A stretch of 64,000 nt of DNA from Planctomycetota bacterium. GTDB taxonomy: Bacteria > Planctomycetota > Planctomycetia > JALXBF01. Shown here piece by piece: positions 18,405 through 26,874 of this stretch. The stretch lies in contig JALXBF010000065.1 in assembly GCA_026991575.1 (NCBI GenBank), positions 62,001 to 126,000 of the forward strand. Reading direction: 5' to 3'. Numbering within the stretch: position 1 is the first letter of the stretch; each line of letters opens with the position of its first letter. Both the position numbers and the translations under genes were made by a program. Below the pieces are notes generated by a model, which saw only the letters and a program-made list of their open reading frames with translations, was not told the DNA's origin and did no database searches.

Positions 18405-20942
18405 ATGCGAGCGGGTTCATGGCCGACGATGCCCTTCTGGCTTGCGGCTGTCTTCTGCACGTGCGTGTGTGCCGAAGGTCAGGTTCTCGAGATGGTGCAT
18501 CGCAATCCTGACCCTTATGGGGTGCCTCGACCCGCTCCGGGCGCAAAGCACGTGCCGCTCCGCACGAGCATTTGGATTCACTTCCGGCTGCGTGACGCCG
18601 CGAGCACGGACCGCGTGCTTGCCGACTCGGTCCGCGTGCTGCTTCAAGACGAACACGGCGGCGAACAGCCTCTCGTGGAGCCAGGCCAACGATTTGTTCC
18701 GCCGGCCTCAGGCTGGTTCGCCACCTCACCGCTCCGCCCCCAGGAGCTGATGCTTTACATCGAGCCTGGCCGTTCCTTGTCACCCGATACGCGGTACACG
18801 ATTCGGGTGCAAGCTCGCTCGGCCGATGGTCTCGAGCTTACGTCCCGTTGGCGCCGCTGGCAGTTCCGGACAGAAGCTGCGCCGATGAGCCATGAGTACA
18901 GGTTTGCCGTGAACCTATCGGCCCCGCCCGTGCGCTGGCACGGAGGCTTCTTCACGGGCATCTGTAACGTCGTCTTCTGCACTACCGAACAGGAGTTCGG
19001 ACCGCTGTACCGGGCGATCCGGCAAGTGCGTCAGCAGCATCCGCGAGCGTGGCGCACAAGGCGAGACATCTGGTTGACATTCAACGACGAGTGGCGACCC
19101 GACTGGGCCGTCTTCATGAACCCCCGCTGGCCGAACATCGTTCGGGAGCGTGAGACGCGACGCGTCGTCGAGTTGGTTCAACTAGACGAAGCGCTGGTTG
19201 TTCGGGTGGAGGATGTGTTTGGCTGCGAGCAGTACGGCGTGCCGCCAGATCGGCCGCTGGCTGCCGACTATCAGCCGGGCTATGAGGTGATCGTTGCCGA
19301 CCGCGACCATGCCGTCCGCACGCGGGTGCTCGGCGTCGATGAACAAAGGCGTCTCGTCCGACTTGAGCCGGTGGAACTGCCGAAAGGGGGCTTCCGTATC
19401 GAGTACTCCGCGCCGCCCCCCGAGCAGGAGGATCCGGACGCACCGGGACGGTTTGCTGGCGGCGGCACCTATCTGCGCCGACTCCGTCCGCCGGGCACTC
19501 CGGTCTACTTTTGGCAACGCCTGGACGCAGAGTACGACAAAGCATGCCGACTCGGTCAACGAATCATCGTCAACTTTGTGGGCGCTCCGCCCGATCTCGC
19601 CATCGGCGGCGAGAACGAGCCGAGGCCCAAGGACTACGTCCAGTGGCACGAGGTAGTGCGAACGATTGCCGGGCACCTAATCGACCGGTATCGCGAACAA
19701 GCCCTCTCGTTCAAGTGGAGCGTCTACAACGAACCGGACCTACACCCGTACTGGAGACGGAACTGGGAAGAAACCCAACGCTTCTACGACTACACGGTCG
19801 ATGCCGTGTTGAGGGCGTTTGAGGACCGCGGCTACGATTCGTCTCGAGTTCTGGTCGGTGGTTGGGAGTTGGGGGCAATCTTCGGCACACACCTCAGGTT
19901 ACGCGAGATACTGGCGCACTGCTCGCCACAGGCGGAAGCTGCCGGGGCGCTGGAGGAGAACGCCGCTTACGCTGACAAGCGCCTGGATGGCAAGAGGTCG
20001 CGCCGAGTGGAGCGGCTGTGCCGCGAGCACGCGGGCCGCGGTAGCCCGTGCGATTTTCTGTCGATCCATGCCTACAACCGCTCGTGGCTGGCAGCGGCGA
20101 AGTTCATCCGCGCCAAGCAGATGGCGCTTGAGGCCGATAGCAAGTTCTTCCGGGACCTCGCCATTGACTCCAACGAGACTTGTCCCAACTGGAATCCGCC
20201 GCCTGATCCAGCCGCCGTGGACAGCTACTCGGGCAACGGTTATTTTGCCTCGTGGTGCTACGACGTCGCCCATCACATGCTGCTGCAGGCAGCGCGCGAC
20301 GCGCGTTACGGCTTCGGAGAATATGCTCTGACCATTTGGCCGCCGCCGGTCGGGTTCTCAGGGATCAATACGCTGTATCGCCGCATCCCCGTCGACCTGG
20401 ACGGCGACGGCCGGCAGGATGAGCAGGTGGCGGTGCCCGAACAGGTGTTTCACGCAGTGACATTGCTGTCGGACTTCGGCCCGGACTTCTGGCCGTTGCC
20501 GGCAGCCGGAGCGGAGGGCCATCGGGTCGGCGGGTTCGTTTCAGGAGACGTGCACGGCACGCTGCGTGTGGCGCTGGTAACGCACCATGCTGAAGATACC
20601 CAGTCGCGTTCCGAGCGGACGTTTCGTATCGTGGTCCAGCTTCGTGGCCTCGCCGCTGAGAGGGTCTACCGAGCGGTCGAGTACCGCTTTGACCGGCTCC
20701 ACAACACCACTCTGCAGCTTGCACGCCAGCACCGCCCGTTGCCTGGCAGGATACGGACGGTCTTTCCCGCCGAGCTTGCTCGTGCCGTGCGCGACGCTGC
20801 ACAGCTACAGGGGCGCGGAGCCGAGAAGTTAACCACGGACAGGGCCGGGCGGCTCCTCTTGCGGCCCGAACCGCTGGTAGGCAATGCGGTGAGCGTGTGG
20901 GTGTTGACGCCCGAGCCGGCATCGGTTGAGGCCGAGCGCTAG
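18405..20942 (+). CDS. GH39-like secreted glycoside hydrolase
   Basis: The 845-residue product begins with a signal peptide (MPFWLAAVFCTCVCAEGQ). The first third contains a bacterial Ig-like domain (LRTSIWIHFRLRDAAS, SPDTRYTIRVQARS). A TIM barrel follows with KWSVYNEPDLHPYW, the classical GH39/clan A acid/base motif. The likely nucleophile region is GFGEYALTIWPP. A C-terminal beta-sandwich follows the barrel (TFRIVVQLRGLAAERVYRAVEYRFD). The start at 18405 is preferred because it directly opens the signal peptide; the in-frame start at 18201 lies inside the GH43 gene. The GGGGTGA upstream is a moderate ribosome site. GH39 covers beta-xylosidase and iduronidase activities, but this sequence cannot be assigned to one. 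Confidence 0.75.
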   Translation: MRAGSWPTMPFWLAAVFCTCVCAEGQVLEMVHRNPDPYGVPRPAPGAKHVPLRTSIWIHFRLRDAASTDRVLADSVRVLLQDEHGGEQPLVEPGQRFVPPASGWFATSPLRPQELMLYIEPGRSLSPDTRYTIRVQARSADGLELTSRWRRWQFRTEAAPMSHEYRFAVNLSAPPVRWHGGFFTGICNVVFCTTEQEFGPLYRAIRQVRQQHPRAWRTRRDIWLTFNDEWRPDWAVFMNPRWPNIVRERETRRVVELVQLDEALVVRVEDVFGCEQYGVPPDRPLAADYQPGYEVIVADRDHAVRTRVLGVDEQRRLVRLEPVELPKGGFRIEYSAPPPEQEDPDAPGRFAGGGTYLRRLRPPGTPVYFWQRLDAEYDKACRLGQRIIVNFVGAPPDLAIGGENEPRPKDYVQWHEVVRTIAGHLIDRYREQALSFKWSVYNEPDLHPYWRRNWEETQRFYDYTVDAVLRAFEDRGYDSSRVLVGGWELGAIFGTHLRLREILAHCSPQAEAAGALEENAAYADKRLDGKRSRRVERLCREHAGRGSPCDFLSIHAYNRSWLAAAKFIRAKQMALEADSKFFRDLAIDSNETCPNWNPPPDPAAVDSYSGNGYFASWCYDVAHHMLLQAARDARYGFGEYALTIWPPPVGFSGINTLYRRIPVDLDGDGRQDEQVAVPEQVFHAVTLLSDFGPDFWPLPAAGAEGHRVGGFVSGDVHGTLRVALVTHHAEDTQSRSERTFRIVVQLRGLAAERVYRAVEYRFDRLHNTTLQLARQHRPLPGRIRTVFPAELARAVRDAAQLQGRGAEKLTTDRAGRLLLRPEPLVGNAVSVWVLTPEPASVEAER

Positions 20943-21300
20943 CAGTGGTACGGTGCCGCAGGACGGTTGTGCCTTGTAGCCGTAGCGAGCTGGGCGTGCT
21001 GGGGTGTCAGTTCGGGCATTACGCTCACGATCACGGTGCCCTGTCCCCGAAGCTTGCGAGCCAGCCGTCTGCCAATGGATCGGGGCCGCTGCCAGCCAGT
21101 GGTCTGCACCGGATCGACCGATCGAATGTGCGCTGATTTCCTCACTCGGCAAAGGTATCCGCAAAGCAACGGACCTGAACGCCTCTCCGGTGCCTCGCCA
21201 CGGAACGCCGCGGGCGCAGGGGTGGTGTCGTAGTGTGTTTGCCGTGTGCGGGAAGAGCGGCGGGCCGCCAGCCGGATCTGGAAGAACCAAGCAAACAGCT
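20943..21300. other. Intergenic region after the glycosidase cluster
   Basis: Nothing coding or strongly structured was recognised. Short frames in it are arginine/serine-rich shadows without family resemblance. Confidence 0.5.
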
Positions 21301-21773
21301 TCATTTGCTCACAGCGTCCGGACCCGTGAAGACGTTACGAAGCAGCGCGAGACTCTTCGGAACGGCCCTACGTGGATCCCCGCGTCCTTCGAATTCCAGC
21401 GATAGTATCCACGGTGCCCGCGGCGGCACAGGGTGTCGACGATCCGATCGTAGCCCAGGTTGAGCGTGTCCCAGATGCCGCCACCGTAGTAGGACTTTGC
21501 CTGCACGAGGACGATATGCGGCGCGAGCTTTTCGAGTTTGTCGCACGGATCTTCCGGGAAGTTGCCCGTGTCCATCGTGACGCCCAGCCACGGTGAGTCG
21601 ATCGCGTAGACAGTTCTCATCGTGCCCTCAGGCGTTCGGCCCAACCGCCGGAGGTCCGCGAGGCTGAGCTCGACGCCGCAGCGTTCAGCCGCCGGCAAAG
21701 ACGGCTCCAAACGCTCCTTCACCCAGGCGAAAACGGCGAGGCATTCTCGTCTATGTGGCCGGGCAGTGGCGGT
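21301..21773 (-). pseudogene. Frameshifted, truncated sugar phosphate isomerase/epimerase
   Basis: The reading frame ending at 21309 contains ECLAVFAWVKERLEPSLP, RTPEGTMRTVYAIDSPWLGV, TMDTGNFPEDPCDKLEKLAP and VLVQAKSYYGGGIWDTL. These belong to the C-terminal half of planctomycete xylose-isomerase-like TIM barrels. The match stops at HRGY near 21405 and continues in another frame as SLEFEGRGDPRRAVPKSLAL, ending at 21301. Removing one base explains this: GGATAC followed by TATCG needs one extra base to read HRGYxSLEFEG. The N-terminal half is missing, and stops occur just upstream of 21773. The usual metal-binding ENHGG is also lost (LADLRRL). A sequencing error could explain the frameshift but not the missing half. 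It lies alone between the glycosidase and cytochrome clusters. Confidence 0.78.
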
Positions 21774-22205
21774 TCAATGCCTCGCGGGACGATCAGCGCA
21801 TCGAAGCTCTTGATCGTGCCCCAGCGACTGGTGCTCGCGGGTATGGTCGAGATGCCTGGCCGATAGGGCAGCTCGTTGCTCGTGATGGTTCGTGCGACGC
21901 TGCGCTTTCTGGCGCCGACCGGTTGGCGCCGGGCCTTGTTCGAACTCGTCTCATTGGGTTACCTCGGGAGCTGTGTCCGTGGTCAACCGTTCTGAGCGCG
22001 CGCTGCTGCCTGGCTTTGCCCGGTAGGTAGCGATGACACCCGTCCCGCTGAGGTGCTTGCCATGCGTGCACGAGCCGAAGCGATGGCTGTCGTCGGGGCT
22101 CACCCGGCTGGACCGACTGTCTTGCCCTGAACGGGGTATTGACCATAAAGAGTGGTTTATTTATCGTATTTTCGGTAGCCGGGAACCTGTGCAGGAGACC
22201 CCGCG
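21774..22205. other. Intergenic region upstream of the HzsA-related gene
   Basis: On the minus strand, a stretch near 21719-21890 reads TSRWGTIKSFDALIVPRG in one frame, which looks protein-like. It ends at a stop at 21719-21721, so it may be a second decayed fragment of unknown family. No intact gene is seen. The AT-rich end carries a promoter for the next operon. Confidence 0.45.
22139..22167 (+). promoter_or_regulatory. Sigma-70-like promoter for the cytochrome operon
   Basis: TTGACC (-35) and TATCGT (-10) are separated by 17 nt in an unusually AT-rich patch. Transcription would start about 30 nt before the AGGAG ribosome site of the HzsA-related gene. Confidence 0.55.
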
Positions 22206-24689
22206 ATGGTCGTTCTCAAACAAGCCCTTCGCGCCGTCCTCCTCCAGCTGCTGCTTGTTGCCAACCTCGTCAGCGATCCGGCCGGCGCCGCAGCTGGCGA
22301 AGTTGACCAGGTACCGATCGAAGAGGTCGTTTTCGCGGTACGCAAGCCGGGCCCGGACGGGCACTGGTACGCGAACTTCGGGTACTACTGCGAAGGTCCA
22401 AGCCGGGTTGCCTACACCGAGGGCTCGCAGTTGTGTCGGCTCAACCTGCGCACGGGTAAACTCACCGTGCTCTTGCACGACCCGCGTGGTACGATCCGCG
22501 ATCCGCAGCTAAGTTACGACGGCAAACGGATCCTGTTCTCCTACCGGCCCGGCAACTCGATGTACTTTCATCTGTACGAGATCAACATCGACGGGACAGG
22601 TCTGCGCCAGATCACGGACGGGCCGTACGACGATATCGAGCCGACGTACGTTCCCGACGGCGGGATCGTGTTCTGTTCCAGCCGGTCGCGGCGTTGGGTC
22701 AAGTGCTGGCTGGTTCAGGTGGCCACTCTCTACCGGGTGGAACGCGATGGTTCCGGATTGATGCCCCTTTCGGCGGCGAACGCCACGGAGAACACTCCCT
22801 GGGTCTTGCCGGACGGGCGGATTCTGTACACCCGATGGGAATATGTTGATCGCAGCCAGGTGCATTACCACCACCTCTGGGTCATGAACCCGGATGGGAC
22901 GGGCCAGATGGTGCTTTACGGCAATCTCTATCCCGGCACGGTCATGATTGATGCGAAGCCGATTCCAGGGTCGGACAAGATCGTGGCGATCTTTTCCCCG
23001 GGGCATGGCCGTCGTGAGCACCAGGGCGCTGTGACGATCGTCGATCCGACGCTGGGGCCGGACGTTCCCGCCGCCGCGCGGCGCATCACCCAGAGCGTCG
23101 ATTACCGCGATCCTTACCCCCTGTCCGATCGGTTGTTCCTGGTAGCCCGTGGCCCGGTTCTGGAGCTGCTCGATGATGCCGGTAATGGCCGTGAGCTCTA
23201 TCGTTTGCCGAAGACGCTGGTCGAAAAAGGCATGTGGCTCCACGAACCGCGGCCGGTAAGACCCCGGCCGGTCGAGCCTGTGATTCCGCATCGGATCGAC
23301 CCCTCGAAGGCCACAGGCCGAGTGGTTCTGCTGAACGTCTACGCCGGCCGAAACATGGCGGGCATCCGGCCCGGGGAGATCAAGAAACTGCTGATCCTCG
23401 AAACGCTGCCCAAGCCCATCAACTACACCGGTGGCATGGACCCGCTGACGTACGGGGGATCGTTCAGCCTGGAGCGTGTGGTCGGAACGGTACCGGTCGA
23501 GCCGGACGGCTCGGCCTACTTTGAGCTGCCCGCGCTACGCAGCTTCTTCTTCGTTGCCCTCGACGAAAACGACATGGCGGTCAAGCGGATGCAGAGTTTC
23601 ATGAGCGTCCAGCCGGGGGAGGTCACCAGCTGCTTCGGTTGCCATGAGAAACGCAACGAGACTGCTAGCCCGGACATCGGCCCTGTAATGGCGCTACAGC
23701 GACCGCCCAGCAAGATCAAGCCCATCGAGGGGGTCCCCGACGTGCTCGACTTCCCGCGTGACGTCCAGCCCATCCTGGATCGCCACTGCGTCGCTTGTCA
23801 CGATTACGAGCCCACGGCCAAAGGGGGGCCCTACGCCGGAGGCGTGGTCCTCACGGGGGATCACGGTCCGATGTTCTCGCACAGCTACTACACGCTCACC
23901 GTACGCCGCTTGTTCTCCGACGGCCGCGATCTGCCGAGAAGCGAGTACCCACCGCGGGCCATCGGGTCGTCGGCCAGCAGGCTGCTGAAAATGGTGGACG
24001 GTTCCCACCACGGCGCACGGCTGAACCGCCACGAGTTCACTGTACTTCGGCTCTGGATTGAGACTGGTGCAACGTACCCCGGTACGTACGCCGCGCTCGG
24101 TACCGGCATGATTGGCGGCTATCACGAGAATCGCCAGTACAACACCGACTGGAACTGGCCGACGACCAGGGCCGGCGCGGCCGTTATGCGGAACCGGTGT
24201 GCCAGCTGCCATACGGGGCCGCGTCAGTTGCCAACAGCTCTCTCCGACGAACGGAACGTTTCCTTCTGGCGGCCTAGCCTCGATGATCCCCGCCTCAAGT
24301 ACAGCCGCCACATCGTCTTCAACTTGTCTCGCCCTGACAAGTCGCTTCTGCTGCTTGCGCCGCTGAGCAGGGACGCCGGCGGCCTGGAGCTGTGCCGCAA
24401 GCTCACCCCGGACGGCCGGCCCACAACCGCTCCGGCAACCGTCTTCACCTCACGGGACGACCCTGACTACCAGACGCTGCTGCGAATGGTGCAGGCCGGG
24501 AAGGCGTTCCTGGCGAAGATCAAGCGGTTCGACATGCCGGGCTTCATGCCTCGTCCGGAGTACTTGCGCGAAATGCAGCGTTACGGTGTGCTGCCGCCCG
24601 ACTGGAAACCGGGTCAACCGGTGGATCCCTATAAGCTGGACCAGGCCTACTGGCGCAAGCTCTGGTACCGCCCGCGCCGGTTGCCATAG
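22206..24689 (+). CDS. HzsA-related multihaem protein (hydrazine synthase alpha homologue)
   Basis: The 827-residue product is exported (LRAVLLQLLLVANLVSDPAGAAAG) and has a propeller-like N-terminal half. It contains the phrases found in the hydrazine synthase alpha family, for example PDGRILYTRWEYVDRSQVHYHH and LWVMNPDGTG. Three CXXCH haem motifs follow: CFGCH at about residue 476, CVACH at 528 and CASCH at 665. In anammox bacteria HzsA joins hydroxylamine/NO and ammonium. Most planctomycete homologues lie in non-anammox genomes and have no known reaction, so the call is family-level only. The ATG has AGGAG eight bases upstream. A YVTN-propeller cytochrome c starts 71 nt later, which suggests one operon and a shared periplasmic electron-transfer role. 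Confidence 0.82.
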   Translation: MVVLKQALRAVLLQLLLVANLVSDPAGAAAGEVDQVPIEEVVFAVRKPGPDGHWYANFGYYCEGPSRVAYTEGSQLCRLNLRTGKLTVLLHDPRGTIRDPQLSYDGKRILFSYRPGNSMYFHLYEINIDGTGLRQITDGPYDDIEPTYVPDGGIVFCSSRSRRWVKCWLVQVATLYRVERDGSGLMPLSAANATENTPWVLPDGRILYTRWEYVDRSQVHYHHLWVMNPDGTGQMVLYGNLYPGTVMIDAKPIPGSDKIVAIFSPGHGRREHQGAVTIVDPTLGPDVPAAARRITQSVDYRDPYPLSDRLFLVARGPVLELLDDAGNGRELYRLPKTLVEKGMWLHEPRPVRPRPVEPVIPHRIDPSKATGRVVLLNVYAGRNMAGIRPGEIKKLLILETLPKPINYTGGMDPLTYGGSFSLERVVGTVPVEPDGSAYFELPALRSFFFVALDENDMAVKRMQSFMSVQPGEVTSCFGCHEKRNETASPDIGPVMALQRPPSKIKPIEGVPDVLDFPRDVQPILDRHCVACHDYEPTAKGGPYAGGVVLTGDHGPMFSHSYYTLTVRRLFSDGRDLPRSEYPPRAIGSSASRLLKMVDGSHHGARLNRHEFTVLRLWIETGATYPGTYAALGTGMIGGYHENRQYNTDWNWPTTRAGAAVMRNRCASCHTGPRQLPTALSDERNVSFWRPSLDDPRLKYSRHIVFNLSRPDKSLLLLAPLSRDAGGLELCRKLTPDGRPTTAPATVFTSRDDPDYQTLLRMVQAGKAFLAKIKRFDMPGFMPRPEYLREMQRYGVLPPDWKPGQPVDPYKLDQAYWRKLWYRPRRLP

Positions 24690-24760
24690 GCGATCCCTGC
24701 CCCCCGGCACGAGCGTGTAGGTGTGGAGCAGGCCCGCTGCGCCGCTGTGGAGGTGCCGCG

Positions 24761-26683
24761 ATGAAGACGAGCCCGAGCATGCTATTTCTCACCATCGGTG
24801 GGCTGCTAGTCCTAGGGACACTCGCGAACGCGGGCGGCAATCCGGTGCGCTCTCCTCAGGCTGTGGTTGTTGGGGACGATGCGGTCGTGGTGCTGGACCG
24901 CACGGCTGCTGAGTTGGTCCGACTTGACCGTAACCTCAAGCCGGCCGGAAGGACGCTCCTTACTGGCGATCCGTGTGCCGTGACGATAGCGCCGGGCAAG
25001 CCGCTGGCTTACGTTGCCGAACGCACGGCAAACCGGATCGCCGTCGTCGACCTCCAACAGGATCGTGTTATCCGACGCGTGTCCATTGATGGAGGAGCGT
25101 GGCCGGTGAGCCTGGCGGTTGACCGCGATGGTCGGTGGTTGTACGTGGGGACCGCTTTTCCCGCGAAGCTCTTCATCTATCGGCTGGGGGCCGACGGTAC
25201 TGATCTGGAACCGCTACTGGCCGTTCCCGTGTTACGCTGGCCGGCGGACCTGGCGATCGGACCCGATGGCGTGACGGTGGCGGTAGCAAACCAGCTGCCG
25301 GTGCGACTCGAAGGCGTCACAGGGCCGACGGCGGCAGTAAGTCTGGTTTCGTTCAATCCGTCCGACCCAGGTCGTTGGCACCGATCCGATATCCCATTGC
25401 CACCAGGTTCTTCGGGGTTGCGCGGTGTTGCCTTCAGTCCCGACGGGCACTACGTATACGCGGTGCACGGTCTGGGGCGGGTGCGCAGTCCGATCACGCA
25501 GCTGGAACGCGGCTGGGTGAACACCAACGCGCTCAGCATCATCGATACCGTCTCGAGGCGGCGCGTTGCCACCGTGTTGCTGGATGACCTATACCGCGGA
25601 GCGGCGGATCCGGCCGACGTAGTCTGCAGCCCGGACGGATCGCGGTTATGGGTTGCGCTGGCCGGCAGTCACGAGCTAGTTCGGATTAACATCGCCGACC
25701 TGCACCGGTTACTCCAGGGAAGCGTGCCTGGGTGGCTTGAGCGTATCGAGGACAGCATGCAGGCGAACATCTGGGTGCGCCTGCGTGATAACCCGTCGTT
25801 AGTTCGGCTACTGGAGAACGACCTTGCCGCCTTGCGCCTCGCCCGCGTGAAGCTGCGGCTGCCAGCCGGTGGGTTCGGACCCCGCGCTCTGGCGATCTCT
25901 TCCGATGGCGCGACGGTGTATGTGGCGAACTACTTCAGCGGTTCGCTGACCGCTATTTCGACTGCCGATCCGACCCGGAAACGAACCGTTCTGCTGGGGC
26001 CGATGGCCGAGCCGGATGCGGTGCGCCGCGGTGCGCTGATCTTTCACGACGCACGCCGCTCGTTCCAGCATTGGCACAGCTGTGCCACGTGTCATCAACA
26101 CGGCGGCCGTGTGGACGGGTTGAGCTGGGACTTCGTGGCCGATGGCCTGGGCAACCCGAAGGACACCGTCAGCTTGATCGGACTGGCGGAGACCGAGCCG
26201 ATGAACCGGCGCGCAACGGTAGCCAACGCGTACGACTGCGTGCGCAACGGCCTCTTTTCGACGAATCTGAAGCCGGTCGAGCGGCGCGTGGTAGACGACC
26301 TGTTCGCATACCTCGCGGCTTTGCGGCCCGAGCCGAGCCCCCTACCGCTTGTTGACCCGAAGCTGGCGGAGCCGGCCCGTCGTGGGAAACAGCTGTTCGA
26401 AGGCAAAGCGGGATGTGCTGGCTGCCACAGCGGCCCGTACCTGACGGACGGCAAGATGCACAATGTTGGCACCGGCAGCGGGCACTGGGAGGAGGCTGAC
26501 GGCCGCTACGATACGCCGTCGCTTCGGGAGCTGTACCGGACGGCGCCGTACTTGCACGATGGCCGCGCGTGGACGCTACGCGAAGTGCTCACAACGTTCA
26601 ACCGCCGCCAGCGCCATGGACACGTCGAGCGTTTGAGCGCCGCGGAGCTCGATGATTTGATCGCGTACTTACTGTCCCTCTGA
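24761..26683 (+). CDS. YVTN beta-propeller/di-haem cytochrome c protein
   Basis: The 640-residue protein has an export signal (MLFLTIGGLLVLGTLANAGG) followed by a seven-bladed-type propeller with YVTN-like blades such as DRDGRWLYVGTAFP, FSPDGHYVYAVHG, SPDGSRLWVALAGSHEL and SSDGATVYVANYFSG. The C-terminal third is a MauG/cytochrome c peroxidase-like di-haem domain: CATCHQHGG, then CAGCHSGPYL and TPSLRELYRTAPYLHDGRAWTLREVL. The propeller-plus-di-haem fusion is widespread in planctomycetes; its oxidant and substrate are unknown. GGAGG lies eight bases before the ATG. The gene is the second in the cytochrome operon and ends before a hairpin facing the Gfo/Idh gene. Exported haem proteins need a maturation system, which is not in the window. 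Confidence 0.87.
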   Translation: MKTSPSMLFLTIGGLLVLGTLANAGGNPVRSPQAVVVGDDAVVVLDRTAAELVRLDRNLKPAGRTLLTGDPCAVTIAPGKPLAYVAERTANRIAVVDLQQDRVIRRVSIDGGAWPVSLAVDRDGRWLYVGTAFPAKLFIYRLGADGTDLEPLLAVPVLRWPADLAIGPDGVTVAVANQLPVRLEGVTGPTAAVSLVSFNPSDPGRWHRSDIPLPPGSSGLRGVAFSPDGHYVYAVHGLGRVRSPITQLERGWVNTNALSIIDTVSRRRVATVLLDDLYRGAADPADVVCSPDGSRLWVALAGSHELVRINIADLHRLLQGSVPGWLERIEDSMQANIWVRLRDNPSLVRLLENDLAALRLARVKLRLPAGGFGPRALAISSDGATVYVANYFSGSLTAISTADPTRKRTVLLGPMAEPDAVRRGALIFHDARRSFQHWHSCATCHQHGGRVDGLSWDFVADGLGNPKDTVSLIGLAETEPMNRRATVANAYDCVRNGLFSTNLKPVERRVVDDLFAYLAALRPEPSPLPLVDPKLAEPARRGKQLFEGKAGCAGCHSGPYLTDGKMHNVGTGSGHWEEADGRYDTPSLRELYRTAPYLHDGRAWTLREVLTTFNRRQRHGHVERLSAAELDDLIAYLLSL

Positions 26684-26824
26684 GCGGTCCTGCACGTACG
26701 ACGCTCCGGGGCAGGCCTCACGGTAGGCAGCATAAGGACGCACCGTGAGAAGGTCTCATCTGGGCAGCGACGACGGCGCCGATTGCGGCTTGCCCCGGGT
26801 CAACATGCGATGCGCAAAGAGCGC

Positions 26825-26850
26825 GGGGCCCTGCCTGCTGGCAGGACCCC
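26825..26850. terminator. Hairpin between convergent cytochrome and oxidoreductase genes
   Basis: GGGGCCCTGCC and GGCAGGACCCC pair with one mismatch around the loop TGCT. It lies about 140 nt after the cytochrome stop and 25 nt beyond the oxidoreductase stop. There is no T-run, so intrinsic termination is uncertain. Confidence 0.55.
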
Positions 26851-26874
26851 TGCGCAGCATGATGCACGATGAGG

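Noticed and set aside
22206..24689. Genuine anammox hydrazine synthase
   Set aside because: No beta/gamma subunit or hydrazine dehydrogenase genes are nearby, and HzsA-related proteins are widespread in non-anammox planctomycetes.
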